Assembly: GCF_001557535.2 (NCBI RefSeq)
Contig: NZ_CP014307.1
Coordinates: 682,001-746,000, forward strand
Direction: 5' to 3'
Source: Burkholderia sp. PAMC 26561
Lineage (GTDB): Bacteria; Pseudomonadota; Gammaproteobacteria; Burkholderiales; Burkholderiaceae
Length of the DNA: 64,000 nucleotides
Shown: one piece after another, positions 45,349 through 54,589 of the stretch
How positions within the stretch are numbered: the stretch's first letter is position 1
How the letters are laid out: every line of letters starts with the position of its first letter
Notes under the pieces: generated by a model
Database searches by the model: none
Told to the model about the DNA's origin: nothing
What the model saw: only the letters and a program-made list of their open reading frames with translations
Position numbers and translations under genes: made by a program

Positions 45349-46668
45349 ATGAATCGCGAACCCACCCCGCTGCATCCGCTGCTCGCCCGACTGCGCGAAG
45401 CGCGCCAGGCAACCGACGCGCTGTTCGCCGTCGTCAAGCCCGAATTCCTGTATGAACGGCCGATTGCCGAGCGGCATCGGATCGTGTTTTACATTGGTCA
45501 CCTGGAAGCGTTCGACCGGAATCTCTTCGATCAGCGCCTGTTCGACCTGCCCAGCCCCAATGCAGAATTCGATCAGTTGTTCGCATTTGGTATCGATCCT
45601 GTCGACGGCGGCCTGCCAACCGACCAGCCGCAAGACTGGCCGACGCTGGAAGAGATCCGCGCGTATGTGCAGCGTATTCGCGATGACATCGATGCGCGCT
45701 TCGACCCCGTCGAAATTACAAACGGTGCCGACAAGGACGGCAGTTTCGTCGAGCCGGCAATCAAGCCGGAGACGTTGCTGGAAGTTGCGATCGAGCATCG
45801 GCTGATGCATGCCGAGACGCTTGCGTACATGCTGCACCAGTTGCCGCTACACCAGAAAACTGGCCCGAAGGTAACCGAGCAGGAAGCGCGGCATCCCCTC
45901 CATACCGGCTCAAAACGCGAAATGGTCCACGTGCCCGCGGGCACGGCCACGCTCGGCCTTACGCGCGAAAGCGGAACATTTGGCTGGGACAACGAGTTTG
46001 GAGAACACAAGGTGGACGTGCCGGCATTCGAGATAGACCGCAATATGGTGACGAATGCCGACTGGCTCGACTTCATCCGGGCCGATGGATATTCGAACCG
46101 CGATCTCTGGCGCGATGCCGACTGGGCGTGGATCGAGCAGGAAGGCATCGATCAACCCGCGTTCTGGGTCCGGGATTCATCGAATGCGGACGCGTGGAAA
46201 CTGCGAACCATGTTCGACGAGATTGACCTTCCGGCTGACTGGCCCGTCTACGTGAGCCATGCCGAAGCCAGCGCATACGCAAAATGGGCGGGCAAGTCGT
46301 TGCCAACCGAAGCGCAATGGCAACGCGCCGCCGAAGGTGCGCCTCACGTGCAGACAGGCAACTTCGATTTCCGCCGATGGGAACCGTCTCCCGTTCAGGC
46401 GCATCCGGAAAACCGCAGCGCGGCCGGCGTGGAAGGACAGTTCGGCAATGGCTGGGAATGGACATCGACCCCGTTCGGGGCATTACCCGGGTTCGAACCG
46501 TTCTCGTTCTATCTGGGCTACTCGGCGAATTTCTACGACGACCAGCATTACGTGCTCAAAGGCGGCTCGCCACGCACGGCGGCATGCATGCTCAGACCGA
46601 GTTTTCGCAACTGGTTCCAGGCGCATTATCAGTATGTGTATGCCGGGTTCCGTTGCGTGCGCAACTGA
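45349..46668 (+). CDS. EgtB/SenA-like non-haem iron enzyme (DinB plus FGE-sulfatase fold)
   Basis: A 439-residue protein. The N-terminal DinB-like helical domain supplies His51 (YIGHLEAF), and His150 and His154 with Glu156 form the HRLMHAE motif, giving the three-His iron site expected of EgtB. The C-terminal domain shows FGE/SUMF1 features: MVHVPAGTATLG, WLDFIRADGY, SLPTEAQWQRAAEG and a late VLKGGSPRTAA. EgtB joins hercynine and a thiol in ergothioneine synthesis and SenA does the same for selenoneine, but no EgtD, SenB or SenC gene is adjacent. Another SUMF1-domain oxygenase is possible. Confidence 0.82.
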   Translation: MNREPTPLHPLLARLREARQATDALFAVVKPEFLYERPIAERHRIVFYIGHLEAFDRNLFDQRLFDLPSPNAEFDQLFAFGIDPVDGGLPTDQPQDWPTLEEIRAYVQRIRDDIDARFDPVEITNGADKDGSFVEPAIKPETLLEVAIEHRLMHAETLAYMLHQLPLHQKTGPKVTEQEARHPLHTGSKREMVHVPAGTATLGLTRESGTFGWDNEFGEHKVDVPAFEIDRNMVTNADWLDFIRADGYSNRDLWRDADWAWIEQEGIDQPAFWVRDSSNADAWKLRTMFDEIDLPADWPVYVSHAEASAYAKWAGKSLPTEAQWQRAAEGAPHVQTGNFDFRRWEPSPVQAHPENRSAAGVEGQFGNGWEWTSTPFGALPGFEPFSFYLGYSANFYDDQHYVLKGGSPRTAACMLRPSFRNWFQAHYQYVYAGFRCVRN

Positions 46669-46688
46669 CGAGCCGTTACAAATATCAA

Positions 46689-47231
46689 TCAATAGTACGG
46701 ATACGGCGCGTAATAAACCGGCGGTGGCGGCGCGTAATACTGCGGCGGCGGTGCGTAGTAGACCGGCTGCGGCGCATAGACTTGCGGCTGCTGAATCGTG
46801 TTGCCCTTCGATGTCATGCACTGCGCGTAAGCCGCGTCGTATTGACCTTGGAGGCCTGCCGCCGAATACTGGGCGCTGTTCGCACCCGCCGCGCTTCCAA
46901 GCAACAATCCGCTGCCGGCGCCAATCGCCGCGCCCGCTCCCGCATTGCCCGCCGCCGCACCAATCAACGCACCCGCAGCCGCCCCACCGAGCGTGCCCAG
47001 CACGCTGCTGTTGACGCTGTTCGTGGTCGCCGCTTGCGCCGCACCTTGCGGATTACCTGACTGATACGCGTAATTACGGCATTCGTAGTCGTCCGCGCGA
47101 AAAGTCGCGAGCGGTTCGCCCGAACGCGGCAACGCAACAACACTCGGCCCGCTCGGCGGCACGACCGCGCAACCGCTGACCAAAACCACGCCGCCGAGCA
47201 CGGCTGCGCTGAGTAACTTGCCTGAGTTCAT
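46689..47231 (-). CDS. Glycine-zipper outer-membrane lipoprotein
   Basis: A 180-residue lipoprotein with lipobox VSGC. A short domain with DYECRNYAY leads to a glycine-zipper stretch (G/A-x-x-x-G repeats, about residues 78-120) able to form a hairpin in the membrane, then a conserved Cys (YAQCMTSKGN), and a C-terminal Tyr/Pro-rich tail with several PPP(Q/V)YYAP units. It resembles the YMGG/Rcs-type family and may stabilise the envelope. The ATG at 47231 is chosen because it begins the signal peptide; a 10-codon extension is polar. Confidence 0.85.
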   Translation of the reverse strand: MNSGKLLSAAVLGGVVLVSGCAVVPPSGPSVVALPRSGEPLATFRADDYECRNYAYQSGNPQGAAQAATTNSVNSSVLGTLGGAAAGALIGAAAGNAGAGAAIGAGSGLLLGSAAGANSAQYSAAGLQGQYDAAYAQCMTSKGNTIQQPQVYAPQPVYYAPPPQYYAPPPPVYYAPYPYY

Positions 47232-47552
47232 TTCGTGACGATCCAAGGAAACTGAAGTCACGAAAATAGAGCAAATCCGGCCCGATTTGGTTACTCAATG
47301 GTTACTAATCATTTCGCCGGCGACACCGGCCGACCGCAAGCCAAAATCCGAGCAATTCAAACTAACAGGAAAGTCAGGATCTTCACATTAGAAGATGCAC
47401 TTATTACATCTTCGCTCCTGCGGGCCGAGTATGTAGCCATCAAATGTTATCGACCCATCATCCGCACGATGGGAAGTTGACAACAACGCGTGCTTTTTCT
47501 CGCAACGCACAAAAAAATCGCAGGCATTGTCCTGACGAAGGAGACATGCGAC

Positions 47553-49130
47553 ATGAGTGAGCCATCCGTGGCCGCTTTATCGCCGGATATGGCCGCGCCG
47601 TTGATACGCGTGGCCGGCGTCACCAAGCGATTTGGTGGCGTGCAGGCGCTTCGCGGCGTGAATCTCGAGGTGCTTCCTGGGGAAGTCCACGCGCTGCTGG
47701 GCGAAAACGGCGCGGGAAAATCGACGCTCATCAAGATCCTGAGCGGCGTACATGCGTGCGATCAGGGCGTGATCGAGATCGACGGCGCACGCGTCGCGTT
47801 CGATTCCCCCGCGAAATCGCGCGATGCCGGCGTCGCCGTGGTCTACCAGGACCTGAGCCTCGTCGAATCGATGTCCGTCGGCGCAAATTTGATGCTCGGC
47901 CGCGAGCCGCGCACGCGCTTCGGCTTCGTCAAGAAACGCGAACTCATGGCGCACGTCGGCGAATTTCTGAAGGCGCATGGCATTCCGCTCGATCCGCGCG
48001 CGATGGTCGGATCACTGCCGTTCGCGTATCGGCAAATGACGGAAATCTGCAAGGCGCTGATGGGCGACGTGCGCGTGCTCATCCTCGATGAACCCACGTC
48101 CGCCCTCACCGGCGGCGAAGAAGAGATCCTCTTCAAGGCGATCCACACGGTGACGGATCGCGGCGTCGGCGTGATTTATGTGACGCATCGGCTCAATGAA
48201 GTGTTCCGTATTTCGCAGCGCGTCACCGTGTTCCGCGACGGCGCCAACGCGGGTTCTTACACGACCGCTCAGACGAACATGAAAGAGCTGGTCGCGGCGA
48301 TCGTCGGACCGGGACATGCCGCAATGCATGCACGGGAAGTTGCAGCGGGCACGCCGCGCGTGCTCGCTTCCGGTCTCGAGGCGAAACCCGTCCTCACCAT
48401 GACCAACGTCAGCAACGACCGTCTGCACGACGTCAGTCTTATGGTGCGCCAGGGCGAAATCCACGGACTCGCCGGCTTGATTGGCAGCGGCCGTACGGAA
48501 ATCCTGCAGACGCTGTTCGGGCTTCGTGAAGTCACCCAGGGCACGCTTGCGATCAACGGACAGCAAGCCGGACGTTTGACGCCTGCCGCCGCCATCAAGC
48601 TTGGCGTTGCGCTCGTGCCGGAAGACCGCCACGTCGAAGGTCTCGTGCTGGACCATTCGATAGAACGGAACCTGACGTTGCCGTGGCTCTCGCTTTTTTC
48701 GCGTGCGGGCTGGCTGCAAAGCCACGCCGCGGCGCGACAGGCGAAAAGCGCGATGAAACTGCTCGCGGTAAAAGCGCCCGGCCCCAACACGCAAGTGAAA
48801 TTCCTCTCCGGCGGCAACCAGCAGAAAGTCGTTTTTGCGAAATGGAACAACCCGCGCCCCACGCTGCTTTTACTCGATGAACCCACCGTCGGCGTGGATG
48901 TCGGCGCGCGCGAAGAGCTCTACGCCGTCGTCCACGACGCTGCGCGCGCGGGGACGGGCGTGCTCGTCGTGTCGTCGGATCTCGACGAACTGCTGCGCCT
49001 GTGCGACCGCATTTCGATCGTCGTGGACGGCGCCATCGTCAACACGGTCGATCGCAAAAACGTCAGCAACGCCGAGGCATTGCATCACCTGATCCAACTC
49101 CCTCGTTTCCAGGAAGAGCCCGCAACATGA
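47553..49130 (+). CDS. CUT2-type sugar ABC transporter, double ATPase (second system)
   Basis: A 525-residue RbsA-like protein with Walker [10 protein letters not shown] at about 50-58 in the first half, the signature LPFAYRQMTEICKAL and VLILDEPTSALT; the second half has [18 protein letters not shown] and LLLDEPTVGVD. RBS AAGGAGACATGCGAC. The C terminus overlaps the permease start by ATGA. It is the first gene of a four-gene transcript ending in a DeoR-like regulator; the substrate may be a deoxyribose- or nucleoside-type compound. Confidence 0.95.
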   Translation: MSEPSVAALSPDMAAPLIRVAGVTKRFGGVQALRGVNLEVLPGEVHALLGENGAGKSTLIKILSGVHACDQGVIEIDGARVAFDSPAKSRDAGVAVVYQDLSLVESMSVGANLMLGREPRTRFGFVKKRELMAHVGEFLKAHGIPLDPRAMVGSLPFAYRQMTEICKALMGDVRVLILDEPTSALTGGEEEILFKAIHTVTDRGVGVIYVTHRLNEVFRISQRVTVFRDGANAGSYTTAQTNMKELVAAIVGPGHAAMHAREVAAGTPRVLASGLEAKPVLTMTNVSNDRLHDVSLMVRQGEIHGLAGLIGSGRTEILQTLFGLREVTQGTLAINGQQAGRLTPAAAIKLGVALVPEDRHVEGLVLDHSIERNLTLPWLSLFSRAGWLQSHAAARQAKSAMKLLAVKAPGPNTQVKFLSGGNQQKVVFAKWNNPRPTLLLLDEPTVGVDVGAREELYAVVHDAARAGTGVLVVSSDLDELLRLCDRISIVVDGAIVNTVDRKNVSNAEALHHLIQLPRFQEEPAT

Positions 49131-50125
49131 ACGACTCCGTCACGCCGCTCGCGTCCGACCCGCTGACCGCGCAACCGCCCAGCCGCGCGTTGCGAATCGC
49201 GCGGCTTTTGCTGCAGGGCGAACGGCCCTACATGCTGTATGTCGCCTTCGCAATCCTGCTGGTCGTGTTCAGCCTCGCGTCGCCGTGGTTTTTGTCCATC
49301 GACAACTTTCTCAATATCGGGCGGCAGACCGCGCTTGTATCGATCATCGCGATCGGCATGACTTTCGTGATCATCGCGCGGCAGATCGATCTGTCAGTCG
49401 GCTCGACGCTCGCGCTGTCCGGCATGTCCGCCGCGCTCGCAATGGCGCACCTCGGCGACAACTGGATCATCGGCGCGATTGCCGGGATCGGGACCGGCGC
49501 GATCGTGGGCGCGATCAACGGCGTGGTCGTGACGCGGCTGAACATTCCATCGTTTCTCGTGACGCTCGGCACGCTCAGCGCCGCACGTGGACTCGCCCTG
49601 CTCGTCACCACCACGAAGCCGGTCATCATCACCAACGACTCGTTCGTATCGATCTTCGGCGAAGGCGATATCTTCGGCGTGCCGGTACCCATTCTGTGGA
49701 CGCTGCTTGCGGTGATCGGCGGCGTCTTGCTGCTGCATTACAGCGTCTTCGGCCGACGGGTTTATGCCGCAGGCGGCAATCCGACCGCCGCGCTCTACTC
49801 CGGCATCAACATCCGGCGCGTGACAACGATCACCTTCATCCTGACCGGCGCGCTCGCGGGTCTTGCGGCGCTCGTGCTCGCCGCGCGCTCGCATGCCGCG
49901 CGGCCCGACGTGGTGCAAGGACTCGAACTCGATGTCATCGCCTCCGTGACGCTCGGCGGCTGCAGCCTTTTCGGCGGGCGCGGCTTTGTGCTTGGAACCT
50001 TGCTGGGGAGCCTGATCATCGGCACGCTGAACAACGGTCTGGTGCTGCTCGGCGTCAGTTCGTCGCTTCAGCTCGTCATCAAGGGCGCGATCATTGTGGC
50101 GGCGGTGGCTTTCACGAAAAAATAA
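49127..50125 (+). CDS. CUT2-type sugar ABC transporter, permease (second system)
   Basis: A 332-residue RbsC-like protein with about ten hydrophobic helices. The family motif SIIAIGMTFVIIARQIDLSVG carries ARQIDLSVG where ribose permeases have GGIDLSVG, and a late conserved loop is LGGCSLFGGRGFVLGTLLG. It is coupled to the ATPase by a 4-base overlap and has a cytoplasmic N-terminal tail of about 35 residues. It functions with the following binding protein. Confidence 0.94.
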   Translation: MNDSVTPLASDPLTAQPPSRALRIARLLLQGERPYMLYVAFAILLVVFSLASPWFLSIDNFLNIGRQTALVSIIAIGMTFVIIARQIDLSVGSTLALSGMSAALAMAHLGDNWIIGAIAGIGTGAIVGAINGVVVTRLNIPSFLVTLGTLSAARGLALLVTTTKPVIITNDSFVSIFGEGDIFGVPVPILWTLLAVIGGVLLLHYSVFGRRVYAAGGNPTAALYSGINIRRVTTITFILTGALAGLAALVLAARSHAARPDVVQGLELDVIASVTLGGCSLFGGRGFVLGTLLGSLIIGTLNNGLVLLGVSSSLQLVIKGAIIVAAVAFTKK

Positions 50126-50229
50126 CGAGGCACGTCGATGACTCATGATGCAGGAACCATGACAACGTTTCGCATGGTTCCGTGGTGGTGTGGTTAAAAC
50201 TCAGTACACAAAATCAACGGAGACAAATC

Positions 50230-51366
50230 ATGGATCATCGTCGTTCATCAACTTTCGCCATTGCGCTGACCGGCGTCGTGGCCGCGCTCTGCACCACATA
50301 CGCGAGCGCGCAATGCGTGACCGGCTTGCCAGTGGCATCGATCGGACCGTCAACCATCGTGGGCCAGGGACCGAACGGCGAAAAGGCTGCATCGGTCGAT
50401 ACGGTCAAGCTCACCGCCGCCGAAACAGACAAGATCAAGGCAGGCAAATACAAGGTCGGCATTTCCATGCAGACCATGAACCTCGACTGGGCGCAATTAC
50501 AGGTGGCCGGCATCACGGACACGCTCAAGAAATACAACGTGGAAGTGATCGGCGTGGCTTCGGCGGAATATCAGGTCGACAAGCAGATTGCGGATATAGA
50601 GAACACCATTCAGCGTCATCCGGACGGCATCATCTCCATCCCCGTCGATGGCACCGCGACCGCCGCCACCTATAAAAAAGTCTCGCAGGCAGGCATCAAG
50701 CTCGTGTTCATGGACAACGTGCCAACCGGTCTCAAGCATCCCGAACAATATGCCGCCATGGTTTCCGCCGACAGCGAAGGCAACGGTCAGATCGCGGCCA
50801 AGGTGCTGGCGTCGTGCGTGGCAAAGGGCGGTACGATCGGGCTGGTGAATTTTGGCGTCGATTACTTCAGCACGACAGAGCGCACGAAAGCCGTCAATGA
50901 CTGGATGAAAAAGAACCGTCCGGACATCAAGATCAAGCAGGTCGCGTTCACGGATCCGTCGAAGGTCGGACAAATCGCAGGCGACTTCCTGACCGGCAAT
51001 CCGGACGTGAAAGGACTCTTCGCGGTATGGGACCAGCCGGCGCTCGACACGCTCACGTCCATGCGCGCGCAAGGTGTGACGATTCCGATGACGACCGTCG
51101 ACCTGGGTCTCGAATCGGCAATCGAAATTGCGAAGGGCGGACCGCTGAAGGCAACCGGCTCGCAGCGTCCCTACGATCAGGGCGTGGCCGAAGCCATGGC
51201 GATGATGAAGGCCATTCTCGGCCAGACGCCGCCTGCATGGATCGGCGTGCAGTCGTTGCCGGTCGTTCAGTCGAATGTGCTCGAAGCCTACAAGACGGTC
51301 TTCAAGAAAGACCCGCCGGCCCCGCTTGCGGACGCATGCAAGAAGGCCGCGCCCGCCTGCGGCTGA
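50230..51366 (+). CDS. CUT2-type sugar ABC binding protein with N-terminal extension
   Basis: A 378-residue periplasmic protein. A signal peptide (ending ATYASA region, QC next) is followed by about 60 residues before the usual family start YKVGISMQTMNLDWAQLQ, longer than RbsB. Cysteines occur near the start (QCVTG), in the middle (LASCVAKG) and at the end (DACKK and PACG), so disulfides are likely. Ligand-binding loops include GIISIPVDGTA and FAVWDQPAL. RBS ACGGAGACAAATC. Its length and cysteines set it apart from the other two binding proteins in the window. Confidence 0.9.
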   Translation: MDHRRSSTFAIALTGVVAALCTTYASAQCVTGLPVASIGPSTIVGQGPNGEKAASVDTVKLTAAETDKIKAGKYKVGISMQTMNLDWAQLQVAGITDTLKKYNVEVIGVASAEYQVDKQIADIENTIQRHPDGIISIPVDGTATAATYKKVSQAGIKLVFMDNVPTGLKHPEQYAAMVSADSEGNGQIAAKVLASCVAKGGTIGLVNFGVDYFSTTERTKAVNDWMKKNRPDIKIKQVAFTDPSKVGQIAGDFLTGNPDVKGLFAVWDQPALDTLTSMRAQGVTIPMTTVDLGLESAIEIAKGGPLKATGSQRPYDQGVAEAMAMMKAILGQTPPAWIGVQSLPVVQSNVLEAYKTVFKKDPPAPLADACKKAAPACG

Positions 51367-51485
51367 TCACTTGCTGCTTGTGTTGAGAAGGGTCCCGGCA
51401 GCGCATCCAATGTGCAATGTGCTGTCGGGCGCGGTGGTCCAACCCGCCAGCGAATGGCGCGTCTTCTTTCACGCTTGATCCACGC

Positions 51486-52214
51486 ATGACCAAGAACGAA
51501 CGACTGCGCACGCTTGCCGAGACGCTGCGCGAGCAAAGCGTATTGCGCTTGCGTGAAGCCGCAACGCTGCTCGATGTATCGGAGATGACGGTACGTCGTG
51601 ACATTGCCGCAAGCCCCGGCTTGTTCACCTATCTCGGCGGTTATATTGTTCGGACCTCCGACGTACCCAACCACACAAGCTACACCATCGACGAGGAAAA
51701 GGATCATTTCGCCCAGGCGAAGGCCGAAGCTTCCGCAACGGCGGTGCGAATCGTATCGGACAACGAAACAGTTTTCATAGACTGCGGCACGACGCTGACG
51801 ACGCTCGCACGCATGATTCCGGAGGACCTGCATCTTACGGTGGTCTGTTATTCGCTCAATATCGCTGAAATCCTGCGCCGCAAGTCCAACGTGCGAATGA
51901 TTCTGCTAGGCGGCGTCTATGCTCCGTCGTCGGATTCGTTCGCGAGCGAGGAAAGCATCGACACACTCAAGCGCATGGGGATCAACAAGGCGTTCATGTC
52001 GGCGGGCGGGGTGGATGAAACGCGCGGCGTGACGTGCTGGAACTTCCATGAAGTTGGAATCAAACAGGCTGCAATGGCGAGCGCCGTGGAAAAGCACCTC
52101 GTGATCGATACCAGCAAGATGGGCAAGGTCAAGGCCGTGCGCTTTTCACAACTTGGCGAGTTCGATTCGTTGATCACCGAACGCGGCCAGACCCGCAGAC
52201 CTCTGACTGCCTGA
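51486..52214 (+). CDS. DeoR-family regulator, close to DeoR itself
   Basis: A 242-residue repressor. The N-terminal helix-turn-helix LREAATLLDVSEMTVRRDI precedes the sugar-phosphate-binding domain with YLGGYIV, FIDCGTTLTTLA, VVCYSLN, SAGGVDETRGVTCWNFHE and VIDTSKMGKVKAVRF. The match to E. coli DeoR (YLGGYIV, DCGTT, VCYSLN, CxN, GKV) is stronger than to GlpR or SrlR types, pointing to deoxyribose 5-phosphate as effector and to a deoxyribose- or deoxynucleoside-related substrate for the importer in front of it. That link is inference. Confidence 0.88.
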   Translation: MTKNERLRTLAETLREQSVLRLREAATLLDVSEMTVRRDIAASPGLFTYLGGYIVRTSDVPNHTSYTIDEEKDHFAQAKAEASATAVRIVSDNETVFIDCGTTLTTLARMIPEDLHLTVVCYSLNIAEILRRKSNVRMILLGGVYAPSSDSFASEESIDTLKRMGINKAFMSAGGVDETRGVTCWNFHEVGIKQAAMASAVEKHLVIDTSKMGKVKAVRFSQLGEFDSLITERGQTRRPLTA

Positions 52215-52539
52215 GCAGAGCGATTCAGCATGATGTCGCGCTATTTCGCGGACATGCCTGATGGCCGTGCGCGTTTCTACTTTCGATAATCTTTGCACGA
52301 TCATTAAAATAATATTTTTTTAGAGAAAATAAGTAAGGTTTCATATAACATTTTGTCGGCTTATTGCGGGCCGGCACTTCAGTTGTCGAGACCGTCCCGG
52401 TGAGCGAATGCCGACTGCAGCCAGCGGCGCCACGCCACCGTTCAAGTGTCGCGAGACCGCTCGCGCGTGCGTTGACGAACCGCCCAGGCCGCAGTTCTCT
52501 TCATAAGAACTCGACAATAAAAGGACTCGCCGGAGCACG
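52215..52539. other. 325-bp spacer between the DeoR-like gene and the gamma-glutamyltransferase
   Basis: AT-rich at 52290-52350 (runs of T and A that could form a promoter or a terminator region), then GC-rich. I see no coding frame with a ribosome binding site and no structured RNA. Confidence 0.4.
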
Positions 52540-54528
52540 ATGAAACGCCACCCCTCCCTGACTCTCGCAACAGCCCTGTCCGCCGCCACACTTCTGCTGA
52601 TCTCCTGCGGCGGTGACTCGGACGACAAACAACCGGTCTCCACAACACCCACTCAGAACACGGCGTGTCTCGCCGTGGACAGCAACGGATCGAGCGTTGT
52701 CATCGGCTCGAATCTGCCGGGTGATCCCTCGCTCCCGGAAGCGGCTTCGGGTTATCGAACAGGTCTAAAGCCGGTTTATTCCAAGACCTATATGGTCACG
52801 ACATCGAACGCGTATGCGAGCGCCGCGGGTTGCGGCGTGCTCACGAAAGGGGGCACTGCGGCCGACGCCGCCGTCGCCGTTCAAGCGGTACTGGGTCTGA
52901 CTGTGCCCGAAGCAACGGGACTGGGTTCGGGAGGCGTGCTGCTCTATTACGACGCGTCGAAGAAAGCGGTACAAGCGTACGACGGCCGCGAGACAGCACC
53001 TGACGCTGCCACGGAAAACTACCTTCGTTATGTCGATGACAACAGCGACCATTCCGCGCCGCAACCGAGCGCACGGGCAAGCGGCCGCTCGATCGGTACG
53101 ATCGGAGTGCCTCGTCTTATCGAGGCGCTGCAGCGCGATCACGGCAAGCTCGCGTGGAAAGACTTGTTCGGCGACGCGATCTCGCTTGCGTCCAACGGGT
53201 TTCCTATCGGCGGACGGCTGGCCGGCGCGATTGCATCGAATGCAAGCAGCCTCAAGCGCGACCCCGAAGCCGCGGCCTACTTTTTCAACGCGGACGGATC
53301 GCCCAAGGCTTTGGGCACGGTGCTGAAGAATCCCGCGTATGCCGCGACGCTTCAAGCGATGGCGAACAACGGCGCAAATGCGCTGTACTCTGGCCAGATC
53401 GCACAGGACATCGTGACGAAGATCGCGGTGACTACCGGCGCCGATGGATCGAAGATCACGCCGGGCAAGACCACGCTCGCCGATCTCGCTGGTTATCAGG
53501 CAAAGGTGCGCGAGCCGATTTGCACGACGTACCGCAGCTACTGGATCTGCGGCATGCCGCCGCCGTCGTCGGGTGGCATTGCGGTTGCGTCCGCGTTGGG
53601 GATTCTCGAGAACTTCAATCTCCAGCAGCAAAAGCCGACGGCCATCGATCTTGAAGGCGGCAAGCCCACAGTTCTGGGCGTCCACCTGATCACCGAAGCC
53701 GAGCGGCTCGCGTATGCAGACCGCGACAAGTACGTGGCCGATACCGATTTCATCCCGCCACCGGGCGGCACGTGGAACACGTTGCTCAACAAGCCGTATC
53801 TGCAGAGCCGCGCTGCGTTGATCAACGTGAACAAGAGCATGGGCACCGCTGCGGCAGGCAACTTCGGCGCGGTTCCGCTTGGCGTGGATAAAACGCTGAT
53901 CGAACACGGCACGAATCAGTTCACCATCGTGGACGGTAGCGGCAACATGGTGACGGCGACCACCACGGTGGAGTCAAGCATGGGCTCGTTTCACATGACC
54001 AACGGCTTCCTGCTAAACAACCAGCTCACCGATTTCTCCGCGAGCCCGACCGATACCACCGGCGCTCTCGTCGCAAATCGTGTGCAGCCTGGCAAGCGGC
54101 CGCGCAGCTCGATGGCCCCGACGCTCGTCTTCAAGATCGCCGCCGATGGATCGAAGGGCGACTTCGTGATGGCGACGGGTTCGCCCGGCGGCGGCACGAT
54201 TCCGCAATATGTGGTCAAGACGGTTGTCGGCGTGCTCGACTGGGGACTGGACGCGCAGCAATCGGCGAATCTGGTCGACTTCGGCGCGAGCAATAGTCCG
54301 ACTACGACGGTAGGCGGCGAGCATCCGAACATCAACACGTCGAACGGCGGCGCGAACGATCCGTTGCTCACCGGTTTGACCGCATTGGGTCATATCGTGT
54401 CCACGGCAGCCCAGGCAAGCGGCGTCAATACGATTCTGCGTACGGGCGTGAATCAGTCGAGCGTCCTGCAAGGCGGCACCGATCCGCGCCGTGAAGGTGT
54501 TGTGCTCGGAGATACGTTCACCCCGTGA
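52540..54528 (+). CDS. Gamma-glutamyltransferase family lipoprotein
   Basis: A 662-residue member of the Ntn-hydrolase superfamily with a lipoprotein signal (lipobox ISCG) rather than the cleaved periplasmic signal of E. coli Ggt. The large-subunit region has GGTAADAAVAVQAVLGLTVPE and GLGSGGVLLYYD. Self-processing should occur before the nucleophile Thr458 in HGTNQF, followed by TIVDGSGNMV. The Thr is kept, but the next two residues are Asn-Gln where the classical enzymes have Thr-His. Conserved C-terminal motifs RPRSSMAPTLVF and GSPGGGTIPQ are present. It would cleave glutathione or gamma-glutamyl amides at the cell surface. Confidence 0.88.
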   Translation: MKRHPSLTLATALSAATLLLISCGGDSDDKQPVSTTPTQNTACLAVDSNGSSVVIGSNLPGDPSLPEAASGYRTGLKPVYSKTYMVTTSNAYASAAGCGVLTKGGTAADAAVAVQAVLGLTVPEATGLGSGGVLLYYDASKKAVQAYDGRETAPDAATENYLRYVDDNSDHSAPQPSARASGRSIGTIGVPRLIEALQRDHGKLAWKDLFGDAISLASNGFPIGGRLAGAIASNASSLKRDPEAAAYFFNADGSPKALGTVLKNPAYAATLQAMANNGANALYSGQIAQDIVTKIAVTTGADGSKITPGKTTLADLAGYQAKVREPICTTYRSYWICGMPPPSSGGIAVASALGILENFNLQQQKPTAIDLEGGKPTVLGVHLITEAERLAYADRDKYVADTDFIPPPGGTWNTLLNKPYLQSRAALINVNKSMGTAAAGNFGAVPLGVDKTLIEHGTNQFTIVDGSGNMVTATTTVESSMGSFHMTNGFLLNNQLTDFSASPTDTTGALVANRVQPGKRPRSSMAPTLVFKIAADGSKGDFVMATGSPGGGTIPQYVVKTVVGVLDWGLDAQQSANLVDFGASNSPTTTVGGEHPNINTSNGGANDPLLTGLTALGHIVSTAAQASGVNTILRTGVNQSSVLQGGTDPRREGVVLGDTFTP

Positions 54529-54535
54529 CCGCTTG

Positions 54536-54567
54536 CGCGTGCATTCTTTTTATCTCGAATGCACGCG
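54536..54567. terminator. Bidirectional terminator after the gamma-glutamyltransferase
   Basis: CGCGTGCATTC pairs with GAATGCACGCG around a T-rich 10-base loop, just after the stop codon of the plus-strand gene and before the end of the convergent TetR gene. Confidence 0.78.
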
Positions 54568-54589
54568 TTTATAGATCAGGCGGAACACC

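Noticed and set aside
47454..47473. Inverted repeat CCCATC-N8-GATGGG before the second sugar importer
   Set aside because: Only six base pairs per arm with no partner copy; too weak to call an operator.
52765..53907. A 380-codon minus-strand frame in the gamma-glutamyltransferase gene
   Set aside because: Antisense shadow with no ribosome binding site or recognised domain.
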